Shown: positions 11,940-21,975 of the stretch, piece after piece
Position numbering within the stretch: position 1 is the stretch's first letter
How the letters are laid out: each line of letters starts with the position of its first letter
Assembly: GCA_032164245.1 (NCBI GenBank)
Contig: JAVMKO010000009.1
Span: 84,176,712-84,240,711 of the forward strand
Direction: 5' to 3'
Length of the DNA stretch: 64,000 nt
Source of the DNA: Sternotherus odoratus
Lineage: Eukaryota; Chordata; Testudines; Kinosternidae
Position numbers and translations under genes: made by a program
The notes under the pieces: model-generated
What the model saw: only the letters and a program-made list of their open reading frames with translations
Databases searched by the model: none
What the model was told of the DNA's origin: nothing

Positions 11940-13345
11940 ATCCGTCCAAGGTTACAGAGCTGCCACCATCAGAGCTTGTCATAAGCTCCCAGATGTTAAG
12001 GTTGATATTGTGAGATTGGCCTTAAGCATGTCTTTATAATGTTTTCTTGGTCTGCCCCTAAAATAAGTTCCAGTCTGCAAAATTCTCCATAGAAGATGGC
12101 CTTCAGTATTCCATGGCCAGACATATGAACTACATAACCCTATCATCCCAGGTCCACTCTCACTATAAAAGTTTCATTGCCTGTGATGTTGCAGCACTCA
12201 ATGACCTCAGTGTGTGGAACTAAATCTTGCCCCATAATTTCCATTATCTGCAGTAGACATTGTATGCGGAATTGGTCCAAGTGTTTTATGCACCATCAAT
12301 AAGTGGTCCACATGTTGCTGCCATAGACAGGTGAGGTGATGATAATGCCATGGTAAACATTCGTTTTTGTTTGCAGCCTGACGCCATGTTCATTCCAGAG
12401 ATGACGTTAAAGTTTTCAAAAGATATCGCTGGCTGCACCAATGGGCTTCACAATGTCATCGGTGATTATTGCTTATAATGAAATGACACTGCCTCAGAAG
12501 CAACATTTGTCAATGACTTTGAGTGGTACATCGTCAATGGACACAATTGGAGAAGTTGCAGTACTTCCCGGTTGAGGCTGGACTATGATTCTGTCTTCTT
12601 TAGGCTGATCGTTAAGCCAGAAAGTTTCGCTGCACATTCAAAGCAATCAGAGAATCCCTGAGGTAATGGGCTAATAAACCGCAATCATCAGCGAACAGTA
12701 ATTAATGAATAATTGTCTTAATAACTTTTGTCTTTGCGCTTAGGCGATGCAGATTCAAGAAACCTCCACCCATACAGTACTGCATAGCAATGCTCTAGCT
12801 GTCTCTGAATTTATCTATTAGAACAGTTGCAAACTTGATGCTAAGTATGTCAGCAAGAACACAGCCTGGTTTTACTTCAATGGTGACAACAAATGGAGCT
12901 GAGAAGCAGTCTTGGTGGACACAAACTTGCATTCCTGCATGGAAAGACTGAATAATGTTGACAAATTTACTGGGGCAACCAAGCCTGTGGATGAATAAAA
13001 ACTACATATAGGTCTTGATTCTGCTCCTGACATTTCTCTCTGGGTCGGCTGGAGTGCAAATATCATGTCTGAAGTCCCATGCGCAGGATGCAAGCCACAT
13101 TGGCTTTCAGACAGTATCTTCTCTGCAAGTTGATCAGTTAGCCAGTTTAGCATGACTCAGATGAGTAGCTTTCCTCCAGTGGCAAGGAGCAAGATGTTAC
13201 GATGGTTATTGCAAGAAGCGCAATTGCTTTTCCTTTTGTAAAGGTGCATAATTTTGGCTTTACGTTCCTGTGGCACATCCTCCTGTTCCCAGAACCTTTA
13301 AGTAGAGGCCACATCATCCCGCGCTGAGGCTGAAACGGTACAAGG
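11940..13345 (-). pseudogene. Decayed non-CR1 LINE reverse transcriptase
   Basis: The minus strand holds the remains of a second LINE family, unlike CR1. At 12872-13153 it reads LAEKILSESQCGLHPAHGTS followed by DMIFALQ, matching the RT region before the first catalytic aspartate in a LINE family found in many vertebrates. In an overlapping frame near 13015-13040 it reads REKCQEQNQDLYVVFI. Further on (12.4-12.2 kb, reading leftward) come RLQTKTNVYHGIIITSPVYG and NMWTTY, which correspond to the C-terminal 'LYG.E.WT' region of such proteins. The order and spacing fit one element of about 1.4 kb. Many stops and frameshifts show it is old. The family name is not certain, and neither end was found. 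Confidence 0.72.
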
Positions 13346-14454
13346 GCAATGCCAAACCTTATTGTTTCCATTGGGTGCCCCACAACCAGCGTGGGAGGTT
13401 CATGCTACTGTGACTTCCCCTAGAGCCACTCACCTGGAGTAAGAATCTTCCTTTCAAAGCACTACGGCAGCAACGCTGCTTCCACAAAGCAATCTGGGTG
13501 GAAGTTACAACAGCACCCAGTGCTGGGCTGTCTCTGCTCCCATTGGAGACCATGACAACAGCCCCTCCACACCACCCATTAATCCCAATGGGAGCAGAGG
13601 TCGGCCAATGCTGAGTTCTTTGGGGCATAATTCTCCTTTGATTCACCCCAAGATCATAAGCAACCTTCCTGGGGTGGCAGGGGGTGACTTCCAGGCAAAG
13701 TCTTGCCCTATGCTTATAGTTTTGCTTAAAGCAAATGATTTTTGGCACACAAATAGGTGTATGTTGTCATGTTCCCCAAGGAACTGGCTCTTCTTAGTGA
13801 GGAACAGAAGGTGATGTACAGACGGCATTGTCAAAGTATAGGAACCTCTAGGGCCCATCCAACCTCACTTGATTAAGAAATGTCCTCCCTATAGGCAGAC
13901 TGAGACCAAATGAGGCCTGGGCCCACCAGAATCTCTTCCCCCACTAACGAAACTTTCTGCTTGCTTACAAGGGGAGGGCTGCAGCAGCACCTTCCTGGGG
14001 TCTCTCGGGTGACCAGGAGAAGAGTTGGTGCCTCCCAGCTGCTTTTGTGACTCTGGGCTGAATTCATTGATTGGTACTCAGTTTGCTCCTCCTGTCCTCA
14101 ACCAGAAGAAGCCCGGGTGCCTAGCAGATCTCTCGGCAAAGTCAGGCTGGTGAGAGCTGCTACTTCCACACCTCCAATGCAGGGGCCTCCTGAAAACCCG
14201 GGCACCTGAACATGGTGGTCCGAGCATCGTGCCTTAAACCAGGGCTGTCCTGCACAAATGCAGGCCTGATTCTGATATCCCTTTGACCTCACACCAGTGT
14301 CATGAGCTTTCTCTCAGGTGTGAGAAACATTATACCAGTCTGGAGTCTGGTCAAGGGGCCATTCCAGCATCCAGGCATCACTTGGGCACAAGGGGACATG
14401 GCAATGTCCCCTTTGCCTCCTGGGATGTAACCGCTACCAGCTCACCTGAGGATT
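13346..14454. other. Unassigned DNA
   Basis: Overlapping short open frames lie on both strands (for instance 13359-13748 minus), none with a recognisable domain. No repeat ends or RNA genes are seen. Confidence 0.4.
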
Positions 14455-15035
14455 TAGCCTCTTAGACTTTAAGGTCAGAAGGGACCATTATGATCATCTC
14501 ATATGACTTTCTGTACAACACAGGCCACAGAATCTCACCCACCCACTCCTGCAGTAAACCTCCCACCTACGTCTGAGCTATTGAAGTCCTCAAATCATGG
14601 TTTAAAGACTTTAAGGTGCAGAGAATCCTCCAGCAAGTCACCCAGACCCCACACTGCAGAGAAAGGCAAAAAAATCCCCCAGGGCCTCTGCCAATCTGCC
14701 CTGGAGGAAAATTCCTTCCTGACCCCAAACATGGCCATCAGCTGAACCCTGAGCATGTGGGCAAGACTCACCAGCCAGACACCCAGGAAAGAAGTCTCTG
14801 CAGTAACTCAGATCCCATCCCATCCAACATCCCATCTCAGGCCACTGGGCATATTTATCGCTAATACTCAAAGATCAATTAATGGCCCAAATTAGCCTAT
14901 CCCATCATACCATCCCCTCCATAAACTTATCAAGCTTAGTCTTGAAGCCAGATAGGTCTTTTGCCCCCACTGCTTCCCTGGGGAGATTGTTCCAGAACTT
15001 CATTCCTCTGATGGTTAGATTTCCCATGCTTCAAG
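14455..15035. repeat. Dispersed turtle repeat, class uncertain
   Basis: The span runs from 'ggtcagaagggaccattatg' (14473-14492) through 'cacagaatctcacccaccca' to 'ggggagattgttccagaact' (14980-14999). From general knowledge these phrases recur across turtle and crocodilian genomes as one interspersed repeat, possibly part of a CR1-like element. I see no second copy in this window, so the call rests on recognition, not on an internal match. No ends, tail or target duplication could be placed. Confidence 0.5.
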
Positions 15036-15214
15036 AGTGCTGGATGTTGTGGGGCTGAAAATCTGACTGACTGTGGCATTGGAATTACTCCTGATTACAT
15101 CAGCATCAGAGAGATCAATTGGAGGTCCTACTGGTGTCGGCCATTTTGGATTCCCTTCGAGTCTGGGGGAACTGGATGTGGTCTCTTCTGTGACTTTTAA
15201 ATCTTTTGAGAGTA

Positions 15215-15486
15215 CAGTAAACCCTCGATTTAACGGACCTCGATTTAACGGACCTCGATTTAACGGACTTCGGATGCAACGGACAAAATTTCTGAGCAAG
15301 TCTGATGCATCCAAAATCCATTTCTCTGCGGGCGGGCTGGCGGCTCCCGCCTGGGTCCCAGCAGCCGGGACCCGGGCGGGCAGCTGCTCCAACAGCTTGT
15401 GGTTTTTTTTATTATTAAATAACGGACTTTTTGATTTAACGGACACCCCCTCGCCCGAATTAGTTCGTTAAATGGAGGTTTTACTG
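15215..15486. mobile_element. Tigger/pogo-like MITE with TA target duplication
   Basis: This is a 272-bp non-autonomous DNA transposon. The left end is 'cagtaaaccctcgatttaac' and the right end is 'gttaaatggaggttttactg', which are inverted repeats of each other and start with the CAGTA of Tigger-type elements. A TA dinucleotide flanks each side (15213-15214 and 15487-15488), as expected for Tc1/mariner-class insertion. The interior has no transposase. Near the left end a 15-bp unit (CCTCGATTTAACGGA) is present three times in tandem (about 15223-15268). It would have been moved by a transposase supplied in trans. Confidence 0.88.
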
Positions 15487-15488
15487 TA

Positions 15489-16138
15489 AGTGCCTATGGG
15501 GAAGGGAAATCACCATGGCTGGGGGCTGGCAGGTTCCTGGAACACCTCACCATTTCTGTTTGCGGTGTCTCTCTTTGTAAGGACAAACACTAGCATGAAA
15601 CAGCGGAGCCAGTGTGAAAAGAGCTTTAATAATTCATCCTACAAAGAGGGAAGATGAAAGATTTATTCTGGGCTAAACTGAGCTATTAGCAGAACAACCG
15701 TTTCTTCCATTTTCTAACACACAATTTACTAGTGTGAAAGTTTTCTCTCTGAAAACACCGAGCGACGATGCCCTTCTACTCGTCCGGAAACATCCCGGGC
15801 CCCAGACTTCAGGCACTTGGGGCTGCTCATGACCCTTGCAGCGTCTCAGCCACTTTGAAAGGGGGGAATCGCTGCTTAAATTCACCTTTAGTCTGGAACA
15901 TGGAGCAATTAACCAACCGCAAAGCTCCATGTCCGTACCTAGCACGGTACCAGCTGCCCCGCAGCCACGTTCTGTCACCAGCAGTGGTCACTCTACCATT
16001 AGTCATCTCAAGCCTGTACACACTTACTACGGGTTCTGCCTGCTTTGGCTCAGATCAGTTCTTATACCAGGCTCATCCCACTGTGGTATCTGAGCGCCTT
16101 CCCCCCAGCTACGCCGCTGTGCTGTGGGTGCCTGGTGC
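15489..16138. other. Unassigned DNA
   Basis: Overlapping open frames on both strands (for example 15768-16178 plus) show no domain motif and no exon signals that single one out. Confidence 0.35.
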
Positions 16139-16413
16139 TCTGATCAGCATGGTAAGAGGGAGGGGAGCAGGGGGTTGAATCAGGGGCAGGAGGTCCTGGG
16201 GAGCAGTCAGGGGAGAGGGAGCAGGGGGCGGTTGGATGAGGTGGAAGTTCTGTGGGGGGGGCGGTCAGGGGATGGGGAATGGGGCAAGGGGGATTAGATA
16301 GAGGACATGGGAGTCCCGGGGGGCCTGTCAGGGGGCAGGGGTGTGGATGGGCCCCTCCATACAGTTTCGCAACCCCGATGTGGCCCTCGAGCCAAAAAGT
16401 TTTCCCGCCCCTG
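16139..16413. mobile_element. hAT-like element, right end with GA-rich minisatellite body
   Basis: The right end reads 'gccaaaaagttttcccgccc' followed by CTG. Reversed, this gives the CAGGGGCGGG start typical of a hAT terminal repeat common in turtles. The body from about 16150 to 16340 is an irregular tandem array of purine-rich units (variants of 'gggggcaggaggtcctgggg'). The partner end is missing, so the copy is truncated on the left and no target duplication is visible. Confidence 0.6.
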
Positions 16414-16986
16414 TTGTAGACAGTTCCATTGTGCCCGTGGCCTGTCTTTATACTCCAGCGAACAGCCCCAGTATAACATCGGGGTGGAGGATGCATGGAG
16501 TCATGAGCAAAGGCAGCGGTATCAAGTGAATGCAGGACTGGGTCTTTAGACTGTGTGGTTTCCACCCTTGGGACTGCCTAGAAGGAACTCATCCTATGCA
16601 TGGCTGAATGCAGGGAGGGCAATTCCCCCCAGGGCTAGCACAGACCGCAGGGAGGAGGGTGGGGAAAAGGTAGGCAGAAGTCTGCCTGTACCCTCTTCCC
16701 TGTGGCCAAGTCAGCAGTGTATTTTAAAGGGGGCTACACAAGCACCCTTTTGGGAGGTGGGGTCAATAAGTCTAAGTTCCACATACTACACTGAGCCTCT
16801 GGTACTGCTACACGCTACAAGATGTAACTGGCCAAGAGCTTGGCAGGATTGTATATTTACATGGATAATGAGAAGAAGCAGTTATAACAGTAAGGAGAAA
16901 AGAAGGGTGAGTTTTGGAATGGATCTAACCTCTCATCTTCAGCATATAAGGTAACCCCCATCTTTTCATGTTCTCTCTCTGTGTGT

Positions 16987-17012
16987 ATCTCTCTCTCTCT
17001 CTCTCTCTCTCT
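16987..17012. repeat. (CT)n microsatellite
   Basis: This is an uninterrupted TC/CT dinucleotide run of about 26 bases, lying just before the short repeat at 17.02 kb. It is likely to vary in length between individuals. Confidence 0.9.
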
Positions 17013-17019
17013 GTATGTG

Positions 17020-17150
17020 TATATTTCTTCCTACTGTATCTTCCACTCTATGCATCTGATGAAGTGGGTTTTAGCCCATGAAAGCTTATGCCCAAATAAA
17101 TGTGTTAGTCTCTAAGGTGCCACAAGGACTCCTCATTCTTTCTTCCGTCT
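17020..17150 (+). repeat. Short turtle repeat (GAAGTGGG type)
   Basis: This is the clearest plus-strand copy of the family: 'ctgatgaagtgggttttagc' at about 17055-17074, then 'catgaaagcttatgcccaaa', then 'ttagtctctaaggtgccaca' and 'aggactcct'. The preceding 'ctactgtatcttccactcta' is shared with the copy at 50.92 kb, so the family extends at least that far to the left. The class is uncertain (possibly the 3' end of a Penelope-like element). No coding capacity. Confidence 0.75.
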
Positions 17151-20100
17151 AGGTATTCTGAATTAGAAACATTCTCTGTGGACAGGCTATTCCACCACTA
17201 CCTCCTGCCCTGTATCTCACACTTTCCTCTCTTACTGGCTATTTGACCAAAGGGGCTCTGGACTGATGCGGTCTGTCAATCCCTACATGTCTAGATCCCA
17301 GAGCTTTTCACACTTTTGTGCCCCGGGATTTTGAAATTTGTAAACAGGTTTGGTGGCTGTTAATTGCAGTGGGGGGAACCTTTCTTAAATATCGTTCAGA
17401 TAATGCTTAAATTGTGATATCAGGTTACTCAATCAGTTCTACACAACAGTGTTTGCCATTCAGTCACACCAACAGGATTAAAACAAGGAGTCACAGTTCA
17501 AACAAGAATGACCATGTTGAATTCAAAGGGCTATTGAAAAGTCTTTTTCCATGCAGGTAAGCAAAGGTACCAGTGTTACTCAATAGCCATGGAGCTAGTG
17601 TTCCAGCCACTGGGGCTATGATGTGCTGAATAGGTCAATAAAACTCAGCTGGCAAGCCAGGGTTATTTTTGGATTGGAAGTAAGCAGCGGGTTTGAAGCC
17701 TGGAGATTGGCATCTTCACACATTGAAGCATTCAGATGGACTGCCCGATAGCTTGTTGAGCAGCATACTTTCCCAAGCATCCATCTTAGCACATTGTATC
17801 ATGATACATGGGGTTATTCCAGGTTCACTTATGCCACATCTTATCAAGTCACATTCATCACATTAACGAAGAATGGGCTGGTGTGCTGGGAGAGCAGACA
17901 CGCAACCGACATTTTACAAGAAACCCTGCTGGATTTCACTAAAGTGGGATCTCTCTGCTCTTGCACCAGCCTGGTCAAAAATGAGAGAAAATGCACTCTG
18001 ATGGCATCTTCCGGGCCACACAAGTGGAGCGGAGAACCCAGCAGTCCTATAGCAATAGGGACTCAGAACATCCCAGTATAACATCGGGTGCCCAAAGGGA
18101 CATTCTTCTAGTCAATAAATATCACAAGGAGAGGCTGGGTTTCTGGGTCAGGGGTGTTTTGGGGTAATTTTCATAATTGTTCATATAGATGGTCGGGATG
18201 TGGCCCCCATTTCATCACATTACAAATTTAAACCTCATCTGTATTTTTCCCCCTGGGGTTATTTAGAGATAGTCAAACCAAAAACAAAGTGTTGGGTCAT
18301 CTCATAATCCTCCCTACTGCCTACCAGCCCTACCATCTACCAAAAACCTACCACTCTGACACCTAGCTTAACTTCTCACACCGCCATGTTTTGTAGCAGG
18401 AATGTTCAACTTCAAGAGCAAAAGTCCCTGCTCCATTACATGAGCAAAACCTCCATTGTTCTCAGTAGGAACTGCCCTGCACCTCTGAACACACACTGGA
18501 AAATGCAACGAGAAGCGAACGTGCTGTGAATTACAAATTTTTGAAGACACGCTGCAAAAGCTGGGTGGTAGGGAAATGCCAGATTGCTAGCCTAACAGCC
18601 TGGGAGAATTTGCACCACCAAAGACACAAAGGGCCGGATTCTTCTCTGACCCTGAGTGCAGCTACTCTGCACCAGTGGAGATCTGTTAGGGTCACTAGCC
18701 AAAGGCCAAGGAGAAATGGACACAGATTTTGTCAAAGGAGTATTTCAGGACTACTTCAGCCACAAGAGGAATTTTCCTGATACACAGATTAGCTGCTGAC
18801 CTCAACAATTTGCCTGTGATACTTTGACTCTCTAAACCTGATAGTTATTTACATTTCTCGCTTTATCAGTAGGTGGATTAAAAACAAAAGCGATGAACAA
18901 ACATTGTTCTCACACATTGAATCCTTCTGCTGTAAGAGCTAAGTAACTTTAAGTTGAAAAGCTGGTAAAAAGCTGTAGTTTCTGCTTTCCCTGGGCAACG
19001 TGCTTGCCAGTACCTCCAAATTCAGGGCAGAGCTGGCTTTCTTATAAAAGTTTGATAGTATTCTCATCTGGAAAGCTGACAAGACACCGAATTCCAGATT
19101 CAGGAAACGTTCAACTCTATGATGTGTTTATAATTAAATTTATTTCCCTTGAATGCAACTGTGAGGCTCCCTGGTTTATTGTGCTAGGCACTTGCATGGA
19201 AAGGATTATGCCTGTGGAATCAAATAGACTGATGAAATGTTTTAGGAGTAAACTGGAAAGATTAATAGAATTAAATGCAACTCACACCATTTGCATTGAT
19301 CTTCTGGAGTGAGCCTGGATGAATCCTCACCTTAGGTGTGTTCCAAAAACATGGATTAAAAAACAAGAGAGATTGTTTTATGTAGTTTATTCAGAGCCTT
19401 AAATGTTCCGTCCATTACTCCTCTCTGAAGTGCAAGTCTGCAACATTTATTGTCTCAGCCCTGTCTTGTCTAGTATGTTACTCTCGTCACTGGACTATAA
19501 ATGAGCAGAGGATGAGCCACTGACGATTTAGAGGGCACACCTCAGTCCTTACCTTGACCCAAAAGGGAAAAGAAAACAGCTGGGATTCTACATTGATTTA
19601 CACTGTCCATTCTTGCCTTGGATTTGCCTTGGCAATAAGGCACAAAACATGACCCCGGATAAAGTAGCACTGCACAGATCTGCAGAAGGGGGAGAATCCC
19701 CTCGACATGGTTCCCCTCTACGTGGCTGAGGTGTCTACTCAGGTCAAAGAATTGAAGCAGGCTCTGCAGTGCCTTAGACGGCTCCTTTGCCACAGGTGTC
19801 CCTCTGGATTCACATTCATGTGAGGACAGAATCTGGCTCTGGGATTCTGATCACTTAATATCAAGCACTCAGTTAAGTTACATTCAGCTGAGGGCAGCGA
19901 CCTGGGTCTCCTGCCTCGAGGGCTAAGGAGATGGAAGTAGTTCATGAAGTTCTGCTCTAGAGAGAGCCCGTTTTTACATTCCTCGCAAAGCCGTGCTCCC
20001 TGACGGAAAGAGGCTGTACCAAGCAAGCGGGCAATGCAATGAAACATTTCGGGATACCTGCAGCCGAGTCCTGACCCTGTTGGAGCCATTCGGAAAACTG

Positions 20101-20714
20101 CTATGGACTTCCAGGGAGGCCAGATTTCACCCCTGGACTCTCTAGGGCTCGTTGTTCTTGCTGTTGGGAATCCATCATGTTGTAGGTTACAATTTCCTCT
20201 TGTAATATATGACAAGTAATAAATACATTTTAATAGAACAATTTATCTTAAACGGTCAGGAAGTTTCCCTCATTATAAATATTTTGTGAAGCTTCTAAAG
20301 CAGCTTAAAATCCATTATTTATCAATTTATTCAGAGCCTTTCAAAGTGATTCGGGTGCTTTATAGGATTACAGATGTAGATAAGTCTCTAGACCCACGAC
20401 TGAGTCTGATGCTAGGGCTGAATCTGGCTTATATGGAACACAAGGACGCAGGAATAACCCGACTGGATCAGATCTGTGGGCCGGCCAGTCCAGCATCATA
20501 TCTCCGACAGGGCCAGCACCAGACACTTCAGAGGAAGGTGCAAGAATTTTACATTTGGCAGATGTGGGATAATCTGCTCCAGTGTTTAGGAATCACGTCA
20601 CTTTGCCCCCTCTGACATGTTTTGCAGCAGCAATACTGCACACTACTGCTAGTTTTACATTTAATTACACAGCATAGTTGATTACACACTCTCCAACAGA
20701 AACCATGAGCTATA
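17151..20714. other. Unassigned DNA
   Basis: I find no exon, RNA gene or bounded repeat in this 3.5-kb stretch. Open frames such as 19004-19312 and 19739-20215 are short and without motifs. At 18629-18660 the phrase 'gggccggattcttctctgac' resembles a worn sauropsid dispersed repeat. Confidence 0.4.
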
Positions 20715-20762
20715 ACGTAAATTAAGCTGCCATGGGATTACGTAAATTAAGCTGCCATGGGA
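20715..20762. repeat. 25-bp tandem duplication at the CR1 5' junction
   Basis: The unit ACGTAAATTAAGCTGCCATGGGATT starts at 20715 and again at 20740, where its last two bases differ as the CR1 reading continues. The part 'aagctgccatggg' codes for CR1 protein sequence in the second copy, so the first copy is a duplicate of the element's own truncated 5' edge. Confidence 0.85.
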
Positions 20763-21769
20763 TAAGAGGGAAGATCCTCTCATGGATTGAAAACTGGTTA
20801 AAAGACAGGGAACAAAGGGTAGGGATAAATGGAACTTTTTCAGAATGGAGAGGGGTAACTAGTGGTGTTCCCCAAGGGTCAGTCCTGGGGCCGATCCTAT
20901 TCAACTTATTTATAAATGATTTGGAGGAAGGGGTAAACAGTGATGTGGCAAAGTTTGCAGATGATACTAAACTGCTCAAAGTAGTAAGGACCAAAGCAGA
21001 CTGTGAAGAACTTCAAAAAGATCTCACTAAACTAAGTGATTGGGCAACAAAATGGCAAATGAAATTTAATGTGGATAAATGTAAAGTAATGCACATTGGA
21101 AAAAATAACCCCAACTATACATACAATATGATGGGGGCTAATTTAGCTACAACCAATCAGGAAAAAGACCTGGGAGTCATTGTGGATAGTTCTCTGAAGG
21201 CATCCACGCAGTGTGCAGCGGCAGTCAAAAAAGCAAACAGGATGTTAGGAATCATTAAAAAAGGGATAGAGAATAAGTCGGAGAATATCTTATTGCCCTT
21301 ATACAAATCCATGGTGCGCCCACATCTTGAATACTGCGTACAAATGTGGTCTCCTCATCTCAAAAAGGATATACTGGCACTAGAAAAGGTTCAGAGAAGG
21401 GCAACTAAAATGATTAGGGGTTTGGAACGGGTCCCATATGAAGAGAGATTAAGGAGGCTAGGACTTTTTAGCTTGGAAAAGAGGAGACTAAGGGGGGATA
21501 TGATAGAGGTATATAAAATTATGAGTGGAGTGGAGGAAGTGAATAAGGAAAAGTTATTTACTTGTTCCCAAAATAGAAGAACTAGGGGCCATTCAATGAA
21601 ATTGGCGTGCAGCAGGTTTAAAACAAATAAAAGGAAGTTCTTCTTCACACAGCGCACAGTCAACCTGTGGAACTCCTTACCTGAGGAGGCTGTGAAGGCT
21701 AGGACTATAACAGGGTTTAAAAGAGAGCTGGATAAATTCATGGAGGCTAAGTCCATAAATGGCTATTAG
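20732..21769 (+). CDS. CR1 ORF2 fragment: C-terminal half of reverse transcriptase, open
   Basis: This 345-codon frame is the C-terminal part of the CR1 ORF2 protein, which copies element RNA into DNA at the insertion site. Seen in the translation: SGVPQGSVLGPILFNLFIND (residues 44-63), the FADD active site at residues 75-78 carrying two of the three RT catalytic aspartates, and the C-terminal region with EYCVQMWSPH and YEERLRRLGLFSLEKRR. It ends at its natural stop, followed by the CR1 3' UTR. The endonuclease and the N-terminal half of the RT are missing by 5' truncation, so it cannot act alone. The ATG at 20732 lies in the duplicated junction and is not a native start. The open frame suggests a fairly young insertion. 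Confidence 0.85.
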   Translation: MGLRKLSCHGIRGKILSWIENWLKDREQRVGINGTFSEWRGVTSGVPQGSVLGPILFNLFINDLEEGVNSDVAKFADDTKLLKVVRTKADCEELQKDLTKLSDWATKWQMKFNVDKCKVMHIGKNNPNYTYNMMGANLATTNQEKDLGVIVDSSLKASTQCAAAVKKANRMLGIIKKGIENKSENILLPLYKSMVRPHLEYCVQMWSPHLKKDILALEKVQRRATKMIRGLERVPYEERLRRLGLFSLEKRRLRGDMIEVYKIMSGVEEVNKEKLFTCSQNRRTRGHSMKLACSRFKTNKRKFFFTQRTVNLWNSLPEEAVKARTITGFKRELDKFMEAKSINGY

Positions 21770-21975
21770 CCGGGATGGGTAATGAATGGTGTCCCTAGCC
21801 TCTGTCTGTCAGAGGGGGGTGATGGATGGCAGGAGAGAGATCGCTCGATCATACCTGTTAGGTTCACTCACTCCGGGGCACCTGGCATTGGCCACTGTCG
21901 GTAGACAGGATGCTGGGCTAGATGGACCTTTGGTCTGACCCAGTATGGCCGTTCTTATGTTCTTATGTTCTTATG
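20740..21975 (+). mobile_element. CR1 LINE, 5'-truncated, best preserved copy
   Basis: The element holds 1.2 kb of CR1: half of ORF2, a 3' UTR with 'cacctggcattggccactg' and 'ggtctgacccagtatggcc', and a tail of three TTCTTATG units (21952-21975). It belongs to the same CR1 subgroup as the copies at 1.9 and 53.6 kb, and differs from the ATTCTATG-tailed group. Its target site cannot be defined, because CR1 insertions often leave little or no duplication. Confidence 0.92.

Noticed and set aside
17055..17085. Hammerhead-ribozyme-like core in the short repeat: CTGATGA, a pairable GTGGG...CCCAT stem, then GAAA
   Set aside because: An extra A separates CTGATGA from the stem, and I could not find a fitting stem III with a UH cleavage site after GAAA. 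Penelope-like elements are known to carry hammerheads, so it was tempting, but the fold does not close.
19004..19312. 102-codon frame MPVPPNSG...
   Set aside because: No motif, no exon context, and AT-rich surroundings without support for translation.
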